Below are positions 1 through 11,925 of a DNA stretch of 64,000 bases, piece by piece. A program made the position numbers and the translations under genes. Origin of the DNA: Haliotis asinina (lineage: Eukaryota > Mollusca > Gastropoda > Lepetellida > Haliotidae). Each line of letters begins with the position of its first letter. Position 1 is the stretch's first letter. The stretch is taken from the NCBI RefSeq assembly GCF_037392515.1, contig NC_090288.1, positions 10,833,969 to 10,897,968 on the forward strand, read 5' to 3'. A model generated the notes under the pieces. It ran no database searches. It was not told the DNA's origin and saw only the letters and a program-made list of their open reading frames with translations.

Positions 1-905
1 CAAACCACTGTTATTTGAATTACAAATGTTCTACTTTCAGAGAAGCAAACAGCCACTGGTACGGGCTTTCTGTGGATACAACCAACACCTCATTGTCACC
101 CTTACGATCATTAAAAGCACAAATAAGTATGACTACTTGAAACTACTGAAACTAATAATAATGGACATATTTTCACCATTTACCTCCCATATTTTGTGAG
201 TGAGTGAGTGAGTTTAGTTTTACGCCGTTGTTTAGCAATATTCCAGCAATATCATGGCGGGGGACACCAGAAAATGGTCTTCACACATTGTACCCATGTG
301 GGGAATCCAACCCAGGTCTTTGGCGTGACGAGCGAACGCTTTAACCATTAAGCTACACCCACCCCACCACACACCCGCACACACCCAACCCCACCCCCTC
401 CCATATTGGGTGTCGACTGGCCGAGCTCTTTACAATATGCATGAGGCCGCCTTCGTTTTGTAGTGGCTAAATCGTCCGCGGGTGGAATGTCGCAGGTTCG
501 AACACTGGCCGCGTCATAACAAAAGGCTAAAGCTTGGTTGTTGTTCCCTGCAAGGACCTCGGATTTAATGAGTAGAACAAGTACTAGTCGGCGCGGAGTC
601 AGTATAATTGTTTGAGTGGGATATTCATCCTTAACTGCGGCATGGAATCTCAGTGAGCTGGCACAAGGAAACCTGCTCAAATCTCGACTCGTTCAAGCAG
701 CCACATATAGAAATGCATACAAATACGATGTTAAACCCCTTTTCAACCCACCTTCAATATGCACGGCGTGCCTGGAGAATAATTCACATAGGTGTCATTA
801 CCTCCTGATTACGCTCTGATTACTTCAATCTAGCATCAGACACGATGCAGGGATGACGCTATGTCCAGCGTGAAACTCTGAATGCGTCAGCGTATATTGG
901 AACTC
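1..905 (+). repeat. Left copy of a direct duplication
   Basis: It matches 2370-2972 along its length, apart from a SINE at 194-396, a few short indels and point changes. The paired part includes a tRNA-like segment (B-box-like ggttcgaac near 495) and an end like a SINE tail (gatgttaaaccc), so the duplicated block itself contains an old SINE-like unit. The left end may lie outside the window. Confidence 0.8.
194..396 (-). mobile_element. tRNA-derived SINE (SINE-S) with target-site duplication
   Basis: SINE-S is my name for a roughly 165-bp family: a tRNA-like head (tagcctagtggttaaagcg, then ggttcgattcc) and a tail shared with SINE-L. It is reversed here. The 11-bp direct repeats cctcccatatt at 183-193 and 397-407 flank it. 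The other duplicate (about 2520-2532) keeps the empty site. Confidence 0.85.
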
Positions 906-1179
906 CCCTCTTTCCGGTAAGAGAAACAAAAAGTCATTGTATATCATTGCAATTGCAAGCAAGACTGAAGTACCGTCTGCAGAAGTTGAGTGTATGGATC
1001 ACCGTCTGTTTCCACTTGGCACGGCAATTGCTAATGCGACACTTTCTCTATGGTCCTTCTGGATCTGTTAGGATAACTGCGTAGAGTTGTATGGTGGGAC
1101 GATGCTTCAAGATATGATCGCTGATTGCCATCGATCGCAGATACAATGACACTAGAGTCTGAAGCCCATGGCAAAAGGG

Positions 1180-1332
1180 TGACGCAGTGTGTTTTTACGC
1201 GTATGTTATTTCAGTAGCATCACGACGGGGACACCGGAAATGGGCTTAGACATTGTACCCATGTCTAGATTTGAACCCGGGTATTCGGAGTGGCGAGCGA
1301 ACGCTTTATCCGCTGGGTTACCCCTCAGTCCC
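1180..1332 (-). mobile_element. SINE-S copy, diverged
   Basis: Reversed tail, ggacaccggaaatgggct body and tRNA-like head are all recognisable. Many substitutions suggest an old copy. Confidence 0.7.
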
Positions 1333-1439
1333 ATTCAGCTGGTAGTGCTGTGTTCCTCTAACACATGACTCTGGACATGTCTAGTTTTACTTTCATATTT
1401 CGAAAATGTCTGTTTATTTATCTCTCTACATGTAAAAGG

Positions 1440-1535
1440 TGAATGAGTGAGTATAGTTGTAAGATGCATTTAGCAATATTCGAGCAATATCACGGCGGGG
1501 AACACCAGAAAAGGTCCTCCCATATTGTACTCATC
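1440..1535 (-). mobile_element. SINE-S tail fragment
   Basis: The reversed tail and body (gcaatatcacggcgggg, caccagaaaagg) are present; the tRNA-like head is absent. Confidence 0.6.
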
Positions 1536-2369
1536 TATTTCCCTAAAGATTTATTTAACTTATAATAACATTCAAACATCGGCAGAAGAGACACCAAACG
1601 TTTCGCCATGATATTCCTTGACCGGTCATTAACAGATGACTTAGTTTATGATAATAAGGATCGAATTTGAGGTCTTTATTAAACGACAAGTGAAGTACAG
1701 AAACGTTTTATTTGGGGATATATTTACTGACACCAACAAATATACATTATGACAACATCTCTCTTGCTCTGTTTATACTCATAATTGTATACGGCAACTC
1801 GAAAATTTGGAAGCGATCAGTACTTTGGCAGCCATATTCCATCTCAGGTCAAGGTCATCCGTACGTAGTTTGTCACGTGACAGCTTTGTCGGGGTGTCCG
1901 GTTCGTACACCCTGGCTAATCCGTCTACATGGTTTCGTATTCTTTGGCTACTGACCAATCAGAATTCGACCAATTTTTCTTAAGGGTAATAAATAGATTT
2001 ATTGGGTAACTGCGTTGGAACACGCATTTCTAAATTTGTTAACGTTTTTCTCTGACGATTCATTTTTTTTTGGGTACCGGTTTCACAGGGACACGTTATA
2101 AGTTAGTTAAGATTTACATTTATCGAATGACGTAAATCCAAAAGAACGTGTAAGAGCACGTGTAACAATAGTGAAAGGACGGTTCTGACTTCAGTTGTCT
2201 ACCCAAATTATATACAACACAACCCTGAACCAGGAAGTTACCTTGACGTCTGACCTTTCTTTGTGAGAAATGGTACTAATGATTTTGCTATGTTCGTTCA
2301 TTCAATGTGTCTGTGGCGAGTTTATTTTGCGACTGAAATCGATAACCGATCTATGAATATCGATATGCA

Positions 2370-2972
2370 CAAACCACCATTATTTGAATTACAAATGTTC
2401 TACTTTCAGAGAAGCAAACAACCATTGGTACGGGCTTTCTGTGGCCCTTAAGATCATTAAAATCACAAATAAGTATGACTACTGAAACTTATAATTAATG
2501 GACAATTTTTTCACCATTTACCTCCCATATTGGGTGTCGAGTGGCCGAGCTCTTTACAATATGCATTTGGCTGCCTTCGTTTTGTAGTGGCTAAATCGAG
2601 AGCGGAAAGTCGTAGGTTCGAACACTGGCCGCGTCATAACAAAAGGCTAAAGTTTGGTTAGTCGGCTCGAAGTCTGTATAATTGTTTGAGTGGGATATTC
2701 ATGCTTAACTGCGGCTCGGAATCTCAGTGAGCTGGCACTAGGAAACCAGCTTAAGCCTCGGCTCGTTCAAGCATCCACATATAGATATGCTTACAAGTAC
2801 GATGTTAAACCCAATTTCAACCCACCTTCAAAATGCACGGCGTGCCTCGAAAATAATTCACATAGCTGTCATTACTTAGTGATTACGCTCTGATTACTTC
2901 AATCTAGCATCAGACACGATGCAGGCATGGTGCCAGCGTGAAACTGTGAATGCATCAGCTTATTTTGGAACT
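2370..2972 (+). repeat. Right copy of the direct duplication
   Basis: Partner of 1-905. It lacks the SINE at the cctcccatatt site and about 50 bp near 2660 that the left copy has. Confidence 0.8.
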
Positions 2973-3238
2973 TGTTTGACCCGCTGGAGTTGTCTCCACC
3001 TGGCAACAGGCTGGTTGATACTAAAGTGCTTTCAGCGGAAGCAGCCATAAAACGTGGCAGAGAAAATCAAATTAGACATTTTGATAGGAATGGTCAGTTT
3101 GAGTTGCATTGTGAGCGGGAATGTTAAAGAACAAACCAAACCTTTACATTTTGTACAACCACTTAGTACATGTTAAATTCTCCGATGGTACGGAGAGAAG
3201 ACATTGACTAATGGAACTGAACGTTAAACGTTAAATGA

Positions 3239-3392
3239 ATATATACTCATCGAAGCAAATAAGGGAACACATTAAAGTAAAAGTGTTCCTTTATTTATTT
3301 CCAGAATATACATACCTTGTGAAGAAACCAGGAAAAGAATATAGGAACACTTCCATGACTGTGTTCCGCTATTTGTTTCTATGAGTATATAT
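3239..3392. mobile_element. MITE with 32-bp terminal inverted repeats
   Basis: The ends atatatactcatcgaagc... and ...atgagtatatat are inverted repeats of about 32 bp with four mismatches. The body is only about 90 bp and non-coding. The TA-rich ends fit a Tc1/mariner-type TA target, but the family is inferred. Confidence 0.75.
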
Positions 3393-3427
3393 TATTAGGT
3401 ATGAATTTCGATATATACCTAATCAAA

Positions 3428-3541
3428 AGGGACGGTGGTGTAGTGTTTAAAGCGATCGCTCGTTCGACATTGGTTCGATTCCCCCTTGGGTACAATGTGT
3501 GAAGCCACGTACACCATACTCACTCACCCTAAAACAAACCT
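3428..3541 (+). mobile_element. SINE-S copy, shortened
   Basis: The tRNA-like head (gtggtgtagtgtttaaagcg, ggttcgattcc) is followed by gtacaatgtgtgaag and a short actc tail; part of the body is missing. Confidence 0.7.
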
Positions 3542-3664
3542 TGACAGACTAATGCCCTTTGAGTTGGTGGGATGACATTAACTTTCAACAAAGCTGGTCC
3601 TTGTCAATTAAATAGTTCTTGGCCCCGAGCATATAACCCCTGCTGTCGTTAAGGGTGGCATAAT

Positions 3665-3812
3665 GGTGAGTGAGTATAATTTATGTCACTTGTAACAGTT
3701 TAACGTGGAACACCAGAAAAGGACCTCACAAACTGTACCTATGTCGGGAATCAAACTCGGTCACCGAGGTGACGATCGAACGCTTTAACCACTAGGCTAC
3801 CCCACCGTCCTT
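3665..3812 (-). mobile_element. SINE-S copy, inverted relative to 3428
   Basis: Reversed head ends in aggctaccccaccgtcc. It faces the copy at 3428, so the pair could form a hairpin. Confidence 0.7.
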
Positions 3813-4244
3813 GAAATAATGAATTACGTTGTCAGATTTGGGGAACAAACTGTTTGCAGGAAAATGTATATTTCGAGGATCGATGTTATTTACTGGATTG
3901 TAAGGTCCTTCAAATTGTACAACAAGTGTCTACCATTACAACATATTCTAATGTACTGTAATACTTTGTGAATGTTTAAATTATTCCATGGGCTTTAAAT
4001 CTTATATCTGATAGCTGGTTAGAGACATAAACCTGTAATGTTGTTCTTGTGTAATGAATATTTTGTATAAGCAGAACTTGAATTGTTCCTCAAACGTTCA
4101 ATTTCCTTCAGTCGGTTGTTGAGGACCAAATCGGGAATCGTCAACGGGCGAATAAACTACTAATATTGTATGAAGCTCTTGTAAAATTGCAGCGTGGTAC
4201 TAATGTCGTTGCTTCTGAAGTCGCCCTTGGATTTCGCTGGTTGA

Positions 4245-4475
4245 TTGGTTGGTTTGTTGTTAAGCAAAATTCCAGCTTTATGGCGGCGGTCTGTAAACTA
4301 ATGAGTCTTTCCCAGGCAATCCAGTGATCAACAGCAGGAGCATCGATCTACGCAACTGGGATATGATGATATGTGTCAACCCAGTCAGCGAGCCTGACCA
4401 CCCGATCCCGTAAGTCGCCTGTTACGACAAACACGGGGTACTAAGATCAATTCTAACCCTGATCTTCATGGTTTA
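4245..4475 (-). mobile_element. SINE-L copy, diverged
   Basis: Reversed SINE-L body with ggcggtctgtaaa and gacaatccagtgatcaaca-like segments. Confidence 0.7.
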
Positions 4476-4556
4476 CGTTTACAGTGCGTTCACAGTGTAA
4501 AAGCCATGAAGGGAACTATGATAATATGAAAAGTCTATGTCAGTTTCCTGTCACAA

Positions 4557-4795
4557 GTGAGTTTAGTTTTACGCCGCACTCAGCAATATTCCATCTAGAT
4601 GGCGCCGTTCTGTAAATAATCGAGTCTGAACCAGACAATCTAGTGATCAACAGCATGAGAATCGATATTGGGAATTGGGAACCGATGACATGTTAGTCGC
4701 CCGATCCCGTTAGTCACCTCTTACGACAAGCATAGTCGCCTTTCATGGCAAGCACGGGTTTCCAAAGATGTATTCCATCCCGGATCCTCAAGGGT
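4557..4795 (-). mobile_element. SINE-L copy
   Basis: Reversed SINE-L from the gtttagttttacgccgcac tail to the gatcctcaagggtc head; a middle part is shortened. Confidence 0.75.
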
Positions 4796-5111
4796 CACAA
4801 AATAGGTATTACTAATTACGTTCCTGGTTTATCATAGCTTTTGATAGTCTTAACGAAAAATACGTCCATCCATATCTGTAAGAAATTCATCAACATGCAT
4901 GATGCAGATTAATATTGTCTGTATGTATCTGTTGTTATAAGGAGTTGTGATTTGATTATGTGAAAGGTGTGTTTGCACGTATTGATATGGCGAGAACATA
5001 AAACGGTACTCGTCAAAAATGACTTACCATCTTGCGACTCATGGCATAGAAGTATTAATAACTTATATACTGCTAAAGGTATTTCATTGTTCATTTGGTG
5101 ATAAGTCTGCG

Positions 5112-5262
5112 AATCACTGGTGACAAAAGCCTTCGCTCGTCACGCCGAAGACCGGTGGTCGATTTCCTACCTAGGCACAGTGTGTGACATCCATTTTGGT
5201 GTCCTCCGATGTGATAGTACTGAAGCGGCGTTAAACTATATTCTCTCACTCATTGTTAATCT
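5112..5262 (+). mobile_element. SINE-S copy downstream of the lectin gene
   Basis: Head cgctcgtcacgccgaagacc, body and the actc tail are present with many changes. It lies just past the lectin poly(A) signal. Confidence 0.65.
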
Positions 5263-5342
5263 CATTCCATTCAAGGTCTTCCCATCCCAACGGTTCCTGA
5301 CTGACAGTCAGTAAAACAACATACGACACGCTTTTGGTATCC

Positions 5343-5348
5343 TTTATT
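5343..5348 (-). promoter_or_regulatory. Poly(A) signal of the lectin gene
   Basis: AATAAA on the minus strand, 79 nt beyond the lectin stop codon. The spacing fits the 3' end of this gene and supports 5427 as the true C-terminus. Confidence 0.6.
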
Positions 5349-5426
5349 GTGCAACCGTGTAATGCAAGCGTTACAGAAGGGAACCACTGAATTCTACTGC
5401 TGATGGACATTTTGTGAGGCGTCTAC

Positions 5427-8400
5427 TCATAGGTCTCTCTCACAAATGTAATGTTTCGCTTCCATACCCTCCTTGTCACTCCACAGGAAACCATACTGGG
5501 GGTCGGCGACTAGGTAGTTTTTGTCGGTGCCGTTCTGTGGGTAGCCTGGACCCCAGGCAAAGTACGTCATGATTCGACCGTCATGAAACACCCAGTGGCC
5601 TTCGGTTTCGACGTCCGCCCCATCGATGTGGAATTTTCTTAACATATTGTCTAAAAAAAACAGAAAGTTTGAGAATGTACTCGGACGCGTAATCTATCAG
5701 TCACATGTGCAAATACTGTGACTGTCTCTAATAGTCACTGATGCACGTATTAACAATTTAATAGTCACTGCTGAACGTACTGACAGTCTAATAGTCACTG
5801 CTGCAAGTACACAGAGTCAAATAGTCACTGCTCCACGTACTGACAGTCTAATAGTCCAGGCGGCACGTACTGACTGTCTAATAGTCACTGCTGGACCTCC
5901 TAACAGTCTAATAGTCACTCCTGCACGTACTGACACTGTAATAGTCGACGCTGCACGTACTTACAGTTTAATAGTCACTGCTGCACGTACTGACAGTCTA
6001 ATAGTCACTACTGCTCGTACTCAGAGCCAAATAGTCACTGTTGCACGTACCCAGAGCTGTCTCTAATAGTCACTGATGCACGTATTAACAATTTAATAGT
6101 CACTGCTGCACGTACAGTCCAATAGTCGATGCTGCACGTACTCACAGTCCAATAGTCGATACTACACGTACTTACAGTCTAATAGTCCAGGCGGCACGTA
6201 CTGACAGTCTAATAGTCACTGCTGGACCTCCTAACAGTCTAATAGTCACTCCTGCACGTACTGACACTGTAATAGTCGACGCTGCACGTACTTACAGTTT
6301 AATAGTCACTGCTGCACGTACTGACAGTCTAATAGTCACTGCTGCACGTACTGACAGTCTAATAGTCACCACTGCTCGAACTCAGAGCCAAATAGTCACT
6401 GTTGCACGTACCCAGAGCTGTCTCTAATAGTCACTAATGCACGTATTAACAATTTAATAGTCACTGCTGCACGTACCTACAGTCCAACAGTCGATGCTGC
6501 ACGTACTCACAGTCCAATAGTCGATACTACACGTACTTACAGTCTAATAGTCCATGCTGCACGTACTGACAGTTTAATAGTCGATGCTGCACGTACTGGC
6601 AGTCTAATAGTCACTGCTGCACGTACTGACAGTCTAACAGTCGATGCTGCACGTACTGACAGTCTAATAATGACTGCTGCACGTACTGACAGTTTAATAG
6701 TCACTGCTGCACGTGCTGACAGTCAAATAGTCACTGCTGCACGTACTGACAGTCTACTAGTCGATGCTGCACGTACTTACAGTCTAATAGTCGACGCTAC
6801 ACGTACTTACAGTTTAATAGTCACTGCTGCACGTACTCACAGTCTAATAGTCTCTGCTGCACGTACTGACAGTCTAATAGTCACTGCTGCACGTACTCAG
6901 AGCCAAATAGTCACTGCTGCACGTACCTACAGTCTAATAGTCGATGCTGCACGTACTTACAGTAAAATAGTCGATGCTGCACGTATTTACGGTCTAATAG
7001 TCACTGTTGCACGTACTCACAGTCCAATAGTCACTGCTGCACGTACTCAGAGTCAACTGTTCACTGCTGCATGTACTAAGAGTCCAATAGTCACTGCTGC
7101 CGTACACAGAGTCAAATGGTCACTACTGCATGTACTGACAGTCTAATAGTCACTGCTGCACGTACCCAGAGTCAAATAATCACTACTGTACGTACTGGCA
7201 GTCTGATAGTCACTGCTGCACGTACTGACAGTCTAATAGTCGATGCTGCACTTACTTACAGTTTAATAGTCACTGCTGCACGTACTCAGAGCCAAATAGT
7301 CACTGCTGCACGTACTCACAGTTATATAGTCGATGGTGCACGCACTGGCACTCTAAGAGTCACTGCTGCACGTACTGAGTGTCTAATAGTCACTGCCGCA
7401 CGTACTCACAGTCTAATAGTCACTGCTGCACGTACTGACAGTCTAATAGTCACTGCTGCATGTACTGACAGTCTAATAGTCTGTGCTGCACGTACTGACA
7501 GTCAAATAGTCACTGCTGCACGTACTCATAGTCAAATAGTCACTGCTGCACGTACGTACAATCTAATAGTCACTGCTGCCCGTACCCAGAGTCAAATAGT
7601 CACTGCTGCACGTACTTACAGTCTAATAATCGATGGTGTACGTATTTACAGTCTAATAGTCACTGTTGCACGTGCTCACAGTCCAATAGGCACTGCTGCA
7701 CGTACTCAGAGTCAAATGGTCACTGCTGCTCTTTCTCAGAGTCAAATAGTCACTGCTGCACGTATTTACAGGCTAATAGTCACTAGCGCGCGTACTCAGA
7801 GTCAAATAGTCGATGCTGCACGTACTTACAGGCTAATAGTCGATGCTGCATCTACGACAGTCTAATAGTCACTGCTGCATGTACTGACAGTCTAATAGTC
7901 TATGCTGCACGTACTGACAGTCAAATAGTCACTGCTGCACGTACTCATAGTCAAATAGTCACTGCTGCACGTACTCAGAGTCAAATGGTCACTGCTGCTC
8001 TTTCTCAGAGTCAAATAGTCACTGCTGCACGTACTTACAGTCTAATAGTCACTGCTGCACGTACTCACAGTCAAATAGTCGATGCTGCACGTACTTACAG
8101 GCTAATAGTCGATGGTGCACGTATTTACAGTCTAATATTCACTGTTGCACATACTCACAGTCTCTATTAGTCACTGTATTCACTGTCTCTATAGCTAGTG
8201 TTGCACTCACAGTCTCTATTAGACACTGGTGCACTCACAGTCTCTGTAGACACTGCTGCACTTAGACATTAGCCACTGATTCGCTGGAAGCCGGCCAAAA
8301 ACTCATTTCAGATTTTTATCATGGTTAATGTCTAATTGAACGTTGTGTAACGCTGAAGCAAAAACTAATACGGAGTGCTTACCCACTCCGTATTCCATTA

Positions 8401-11400
8401 CAACTGACTCCTGCAACCTGCATACGAAAATTCAGTATTCGGACTCCAGTCGACTCGGACATCCGTAGTAATCAATTCCACCGCGAAAATTAACATATAA
8501 TGATTCTTTATTATTGTCATATAAATAGGGTATAAAAAATGAATTGAACCCACGAAGAAAAATTAGAGTTGGTCTCCAGCAACCATGCCTTAAAAGGCGA
8601 CTAACGGGATTGAGTGGTCAGGCTCGCTGACACATATCATCGTATTGCAGTTAAGCAGATCGATGCTCATAGTCCTGGTTACTGGTTTGTCTGGTCCAGA
8701 CTTGATTCCGTACAGTATAGATGGAATATTGCTGAGTGCGGTGTGAAACCACAATCATAAAAGGTGAAAAATAGTTAATAAATAACAACACTATTCGCGA
8801 TGGATTGAGATGGAACTTTAAAAATTAGGTTTATCTCGGTTAAAAGGTGGCGCTTTTTTATTTTTTTAAATGAATAGTTTTAATGTATACGTGTGCTTAA
8901 CAAATGGTTTAAAGATGATCGCTAATTATCTTATGTGATACAGGCAGCTACAGAGACAAGAAAAAAGACAGCTTTATCTGTGATTGTTTCACAAGACCGA
9001 CTGCCTACCTTTAGGAAACTATTGTCATGTGTCTTTTTGAGTGGCCGTCATATCTTCATTCAGTGATTGTAATCTTCAAATGTGGACGCACAGCCCATTG
9101 AGGCAAATGATAGAAAACGGAGAGTGCAGTTTCATATAATTTTGTACTGGGGTGTCTGGGGATTTTTTTATTGGACCAATTACGTCACAGTTTGAGAGCT
9201 GTCTTTGCGGCAGCATGACCCGCAGCGTTAGCAATGTAATACAACCAAGAAATGTAGTGTACTGGCCAGAAGCAATATAATCATTTATAATGAACTCAAG
9301 ACACTAGACACTAGTTTACATACACCACGTTGAAGCAGGACATACAGCCGATCCACCAACATTGTATTGTTCATTGACCTTCATTTTGCATGTTGGTCGA
9401 TGAACATCCATATTTCCTGGTCTGTCTTAAGTCGTATGGTAAAATGATATAATTTTCATTGTTTCTAATATAATGTTTGTCTTTTTTAGTAATCATCATC
9501 ATCAATCATAAGGAGTCTGGCTGACATGGCGTGATAAAAAGATGTTCGCGATGAAGCGTGATCACAAGATGTTCGCGATGAAGCGTGAAGACAGGATGAG
9601 GCGTGATAAAAAAAGATGTTCACGATGAAGCGTGAAGACAGGGTGAGGCGTAATAAAGAAGATGTTCACGATGAAGCGTGAAGACAGGATGAGGCGTGAT
9701 AAAAAAAGATGTTCACGATGAAGCGTGAAGACAGGGTGAGGTGTGATAAAGAAGATGTTCACGATGAAGCGTGATCACAAGATGTTCGCGATGAAGCGTG
9801 AAGACAGGGTGAGGCGTGATAAAAAAAGATGTTCACGATGAAGCGTGAAGACATGGTGAGGCGTGATAAAAAAAGATGTTCGCGATGAAGCGTGAAGACA
9901 GGGTGAGGCGTGATAAAAAAAGATGTTCACGATGAAGCGTGAAGACATGGTGAGGCGTGATAAAAAAAGATGTTCACGATGACGCGTGAAGACAGGGTGA
10001 GGTGTGATAAAGAAGATGTTCACGATGAAGCGTGAAGACAGGGTGAGGCGTAATAAAAAAAGATGTTCACGATGACGCATGAAGACAGGGTGAGGCGTAA
10101 TAAAAAAAGATGTTCACGATGACGCATGAAGACAGGGTGAGGCGTGATAAAAAAAATGTTCACGATGAAGCGTGAAGACAGGGTGAGGCGTGATAAAAAA
10201 AGATGTTCACGATGAAGCGTGAAGACAGGGTGAGGTGTGATAAAGAAGATGTTCGCGATGAAGCGTGAAGACAGGGTGAGGTGTGATAAAAAAAGATGTT
10301 CACGATGAAGCGTGAAGACAGGGTGAGGCGTGATAAAAAAAGATGTTCACGATGAAGCGTGAAGACATGGTGAGGCGTAATAAAAAAAGATGTTCGCGAT
10401 GAAGCGTGAACACAGGGTGAGGTGTGATAAAGAAGATGTTCACGATGAAGCGTGATAACAAGATGTTCGCGATGAAGCGTGAAGACAGGGTGAGGCGTGA
10501 TAAAAAAAGATGTTCACGATGAAGCGTGAAGACATGGTAGTGATACTAACCAGACGAGGAGTTGATTTGGTTCACCATGTGGCTTTGCTTCTCCGCATTG
10601 TCGATGACAAGGAGGTGTTCCCCTCGAGAATTACAGTCTTCCTCACCGGCATGAAACGTGGCTCTGATAAGATGAATCTGGTAGCACATGTTCAGAATTC
10701 TGTTGTGGACATAGGACAAGGGACATCCACCTGTGAAGTACATGGACAGGTTTGTGTTGGACTTATCATGCAACAATTATCAGACGGGGTCTTTTGAGGA
10801 CGGTATGCTGCTTATACATAGATACCTTTTCTGGATTTCATCTTGTTTTCTATTCATTCATACAACGTTTCAGGCTTTGTGCAGATGTCACTAAGGTGAT
10901 CGGGTGGTCAGGCTTGCTTGATCTGGTTAATACATGTCATCGTATCCCGATTGTGTGGATCGATTCTAAAGCTCTTTGATCACTGGATTGTCTGATACAG
11001 ACTCGATTAGTTACAAACTACCTCCATATAGTTGAACAAACAAATCTGAATGAGCATATTTGAAGGAAGTAAGGTTCGAATTAGGTTAGAATTTTTAATG
11101 TTTATCGTCATAGCCGGAAGTGTTTCAGTCATCTTTATCGCCATAATTAAACATTGATGTGCAAATATTACAAGCGTACAAACATCTGCAATACTGGTGT
11201 TGTGAATGAAAGCAATATCTCCCTAATCCATAATGTACTCAACTTTTAACCATATTTTCCGACGCGGCACTTAGGAACATGTCAGTCATGATTAACAGAC
11301 ATCACACTGGTAAAAGTCGAAAAATGCTTAATCTCAAATGTACTCAAGTGTTTGCTATATCTTTCCCATGTGATTTGCAGTGATCTCGAATCATTCAATC

Positions 11401-11811
11401 AAAAGACTCCAGTGGGGTCCACATTTGATTAAGTCAGACCGACATCATTCAGGGCTAATATTACAGACCCTTACGTTAAGACAGCCAAGCGAAAAAAACA
11501 AAGGTATCCTCACCTGTAGTAATACTGTAGTATTCTGTACCTATCTCCTGTTCTCCATCCTGCGGCGACGTGAACAACACGTCATGGAATTGACACCGTT
11601 GCTGTTGCTGCCTGTAGAATACAGACACACAAGCCTCGATTTGAAGACACAGACCCAGGCAGGTATATTTATTTCCAATATTTGGAACTTCAGAAATGCT
11701 GCTGCGTCTAATGATGATGTCTGTGAATGCCATCCAGTGGGTTCCATGGGCAGTTTCAATGCAAGGTGAGGAGTTAACGGCGAGTGATATGAGAATGAGA
11801 ATAAACAGCAT
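5427..11811 (-). CDS. Secreted PAN/apple plus C-type lectin domain protein, 3 exons
   Basis: Exons on the minus strand are 11811-11514, 10730-10551 and 5650-5427, giving 233 residues. Both introns are phase 1 with GT/AG ends, and the frame stays open across both joins. Residues 1-14 (MLFILILISLAVNS) look like a signal peptide; an in-frame Met lies upstream, but this one gives the best signal peptide. Residues 17-98 resemble a PAN/apple domain (Cys17, 51, 55, 61, 73). Residues 101-230 are a C-type lectin fold: GGCP, MCY, EDC, the HLLVID core, ETEGHW, the WGPG loop, LWSD and the final YICE. The usual second loop disulfide is missing (Leu206 and Met222 region), and the EPN/QPD sugar-binding motif is replaced by YPQN, so calcium-dependent sugar binding is uncertain. 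Gastropod lectins of this kind are usually secreted recognition proteins; that role is inferred. A poly(A) signal lies 79 nt past the stop. Confidence 0.82.
5690..8290. repeat. 30-bp minisatellite, about 80 units, in lectin intron 2
   Basis: The unit is about atagtcactgctgcacgtac plus tgacagtcta, 30 bp, with position-specific variants. From about 8165 on the units decay. Longer repeats are laid over the basic unit: the block starting at 5740 recurs at about 6062 and 6425, and one near 7460 recurs near 7870. As 30 is a multiple of three, long open frames of a decapeptide repeat (TAARTDSLIV) arise by chance. The array starts only about 40 bp from the acceptor of lectin exon 3. Confidence 0.95.
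8367..8394. repeat. Perfect 11-bp hairpin stem in lectin intron 2
   Basis: aatacggagtg and its exact reverse complement are separated by a 6-base loop. It lies just outside the 30-bp array. No function is assigned. Confidence 0.6.
8571..8755 (+). mobile_element. SINE-L copy, old
   Basis: SINE-L is my name for the roughly 270-bp repeat whose youngest copies are at 48940, 50908 and 52214. This copy lacks the first bases and the final actc repeats and is clearly diverged. It lies in lectin intron 2. Confidence 0.7.
9540..10535. repeat. 46-48-bp minisatellite, about 21 units, at the lectin exon 2 donor
   Basis: The unit begins gatgttcacgatgaagcgtg, continues aagacagggtgaggcgtgat and ends in a short A run whose length varies. 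The last unit ends about 10 bp from the splice donor of lectin exon 2 (GT at 10549-10550 on the minus strand). Open frames on the minus strand (HREHLFLSRL repeats) come from this array and are not genes. Confidence 0.93.
10889..11036 (+). mobile_element. SINE-L fragment in lectin intron 1
   Basis: It matches the middle of SINE-L (gatcgggtggtcagg onward to the cagactcgatta segment). The head and tail are missing. Confidence 0.65.
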
Positions 11812-11925
11812 ACCGTATAGAGTGAATAATGGTTGAGTTGGCGTGAGATTTGATGTCAGGAGCAATAATACTTTCTTTGTACTGGTAGACACTGATGAGT
11901 CCTTTCTGTGAAAAAGTCGCGCCAC

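Noticed and set aside
6670-8170. Long frames encoding a repeated decapeptide (TAARTDSLIV)
   Set aside because: They follow from a 30-bp minisatellite whose length is a multiple of three; there is no start context, domain or splice support, and it lies in an intron on the other strand.
9562-10080. Minus-strand frames with HREHLFLSRL repeats
   Set aside because: Translation of the 46-48-bp minisatellite.
5690-10535. CRISPR-like array
   Set aside because: Repeats are contiguous, without unique spacers, in eukaryotic intron DNA.
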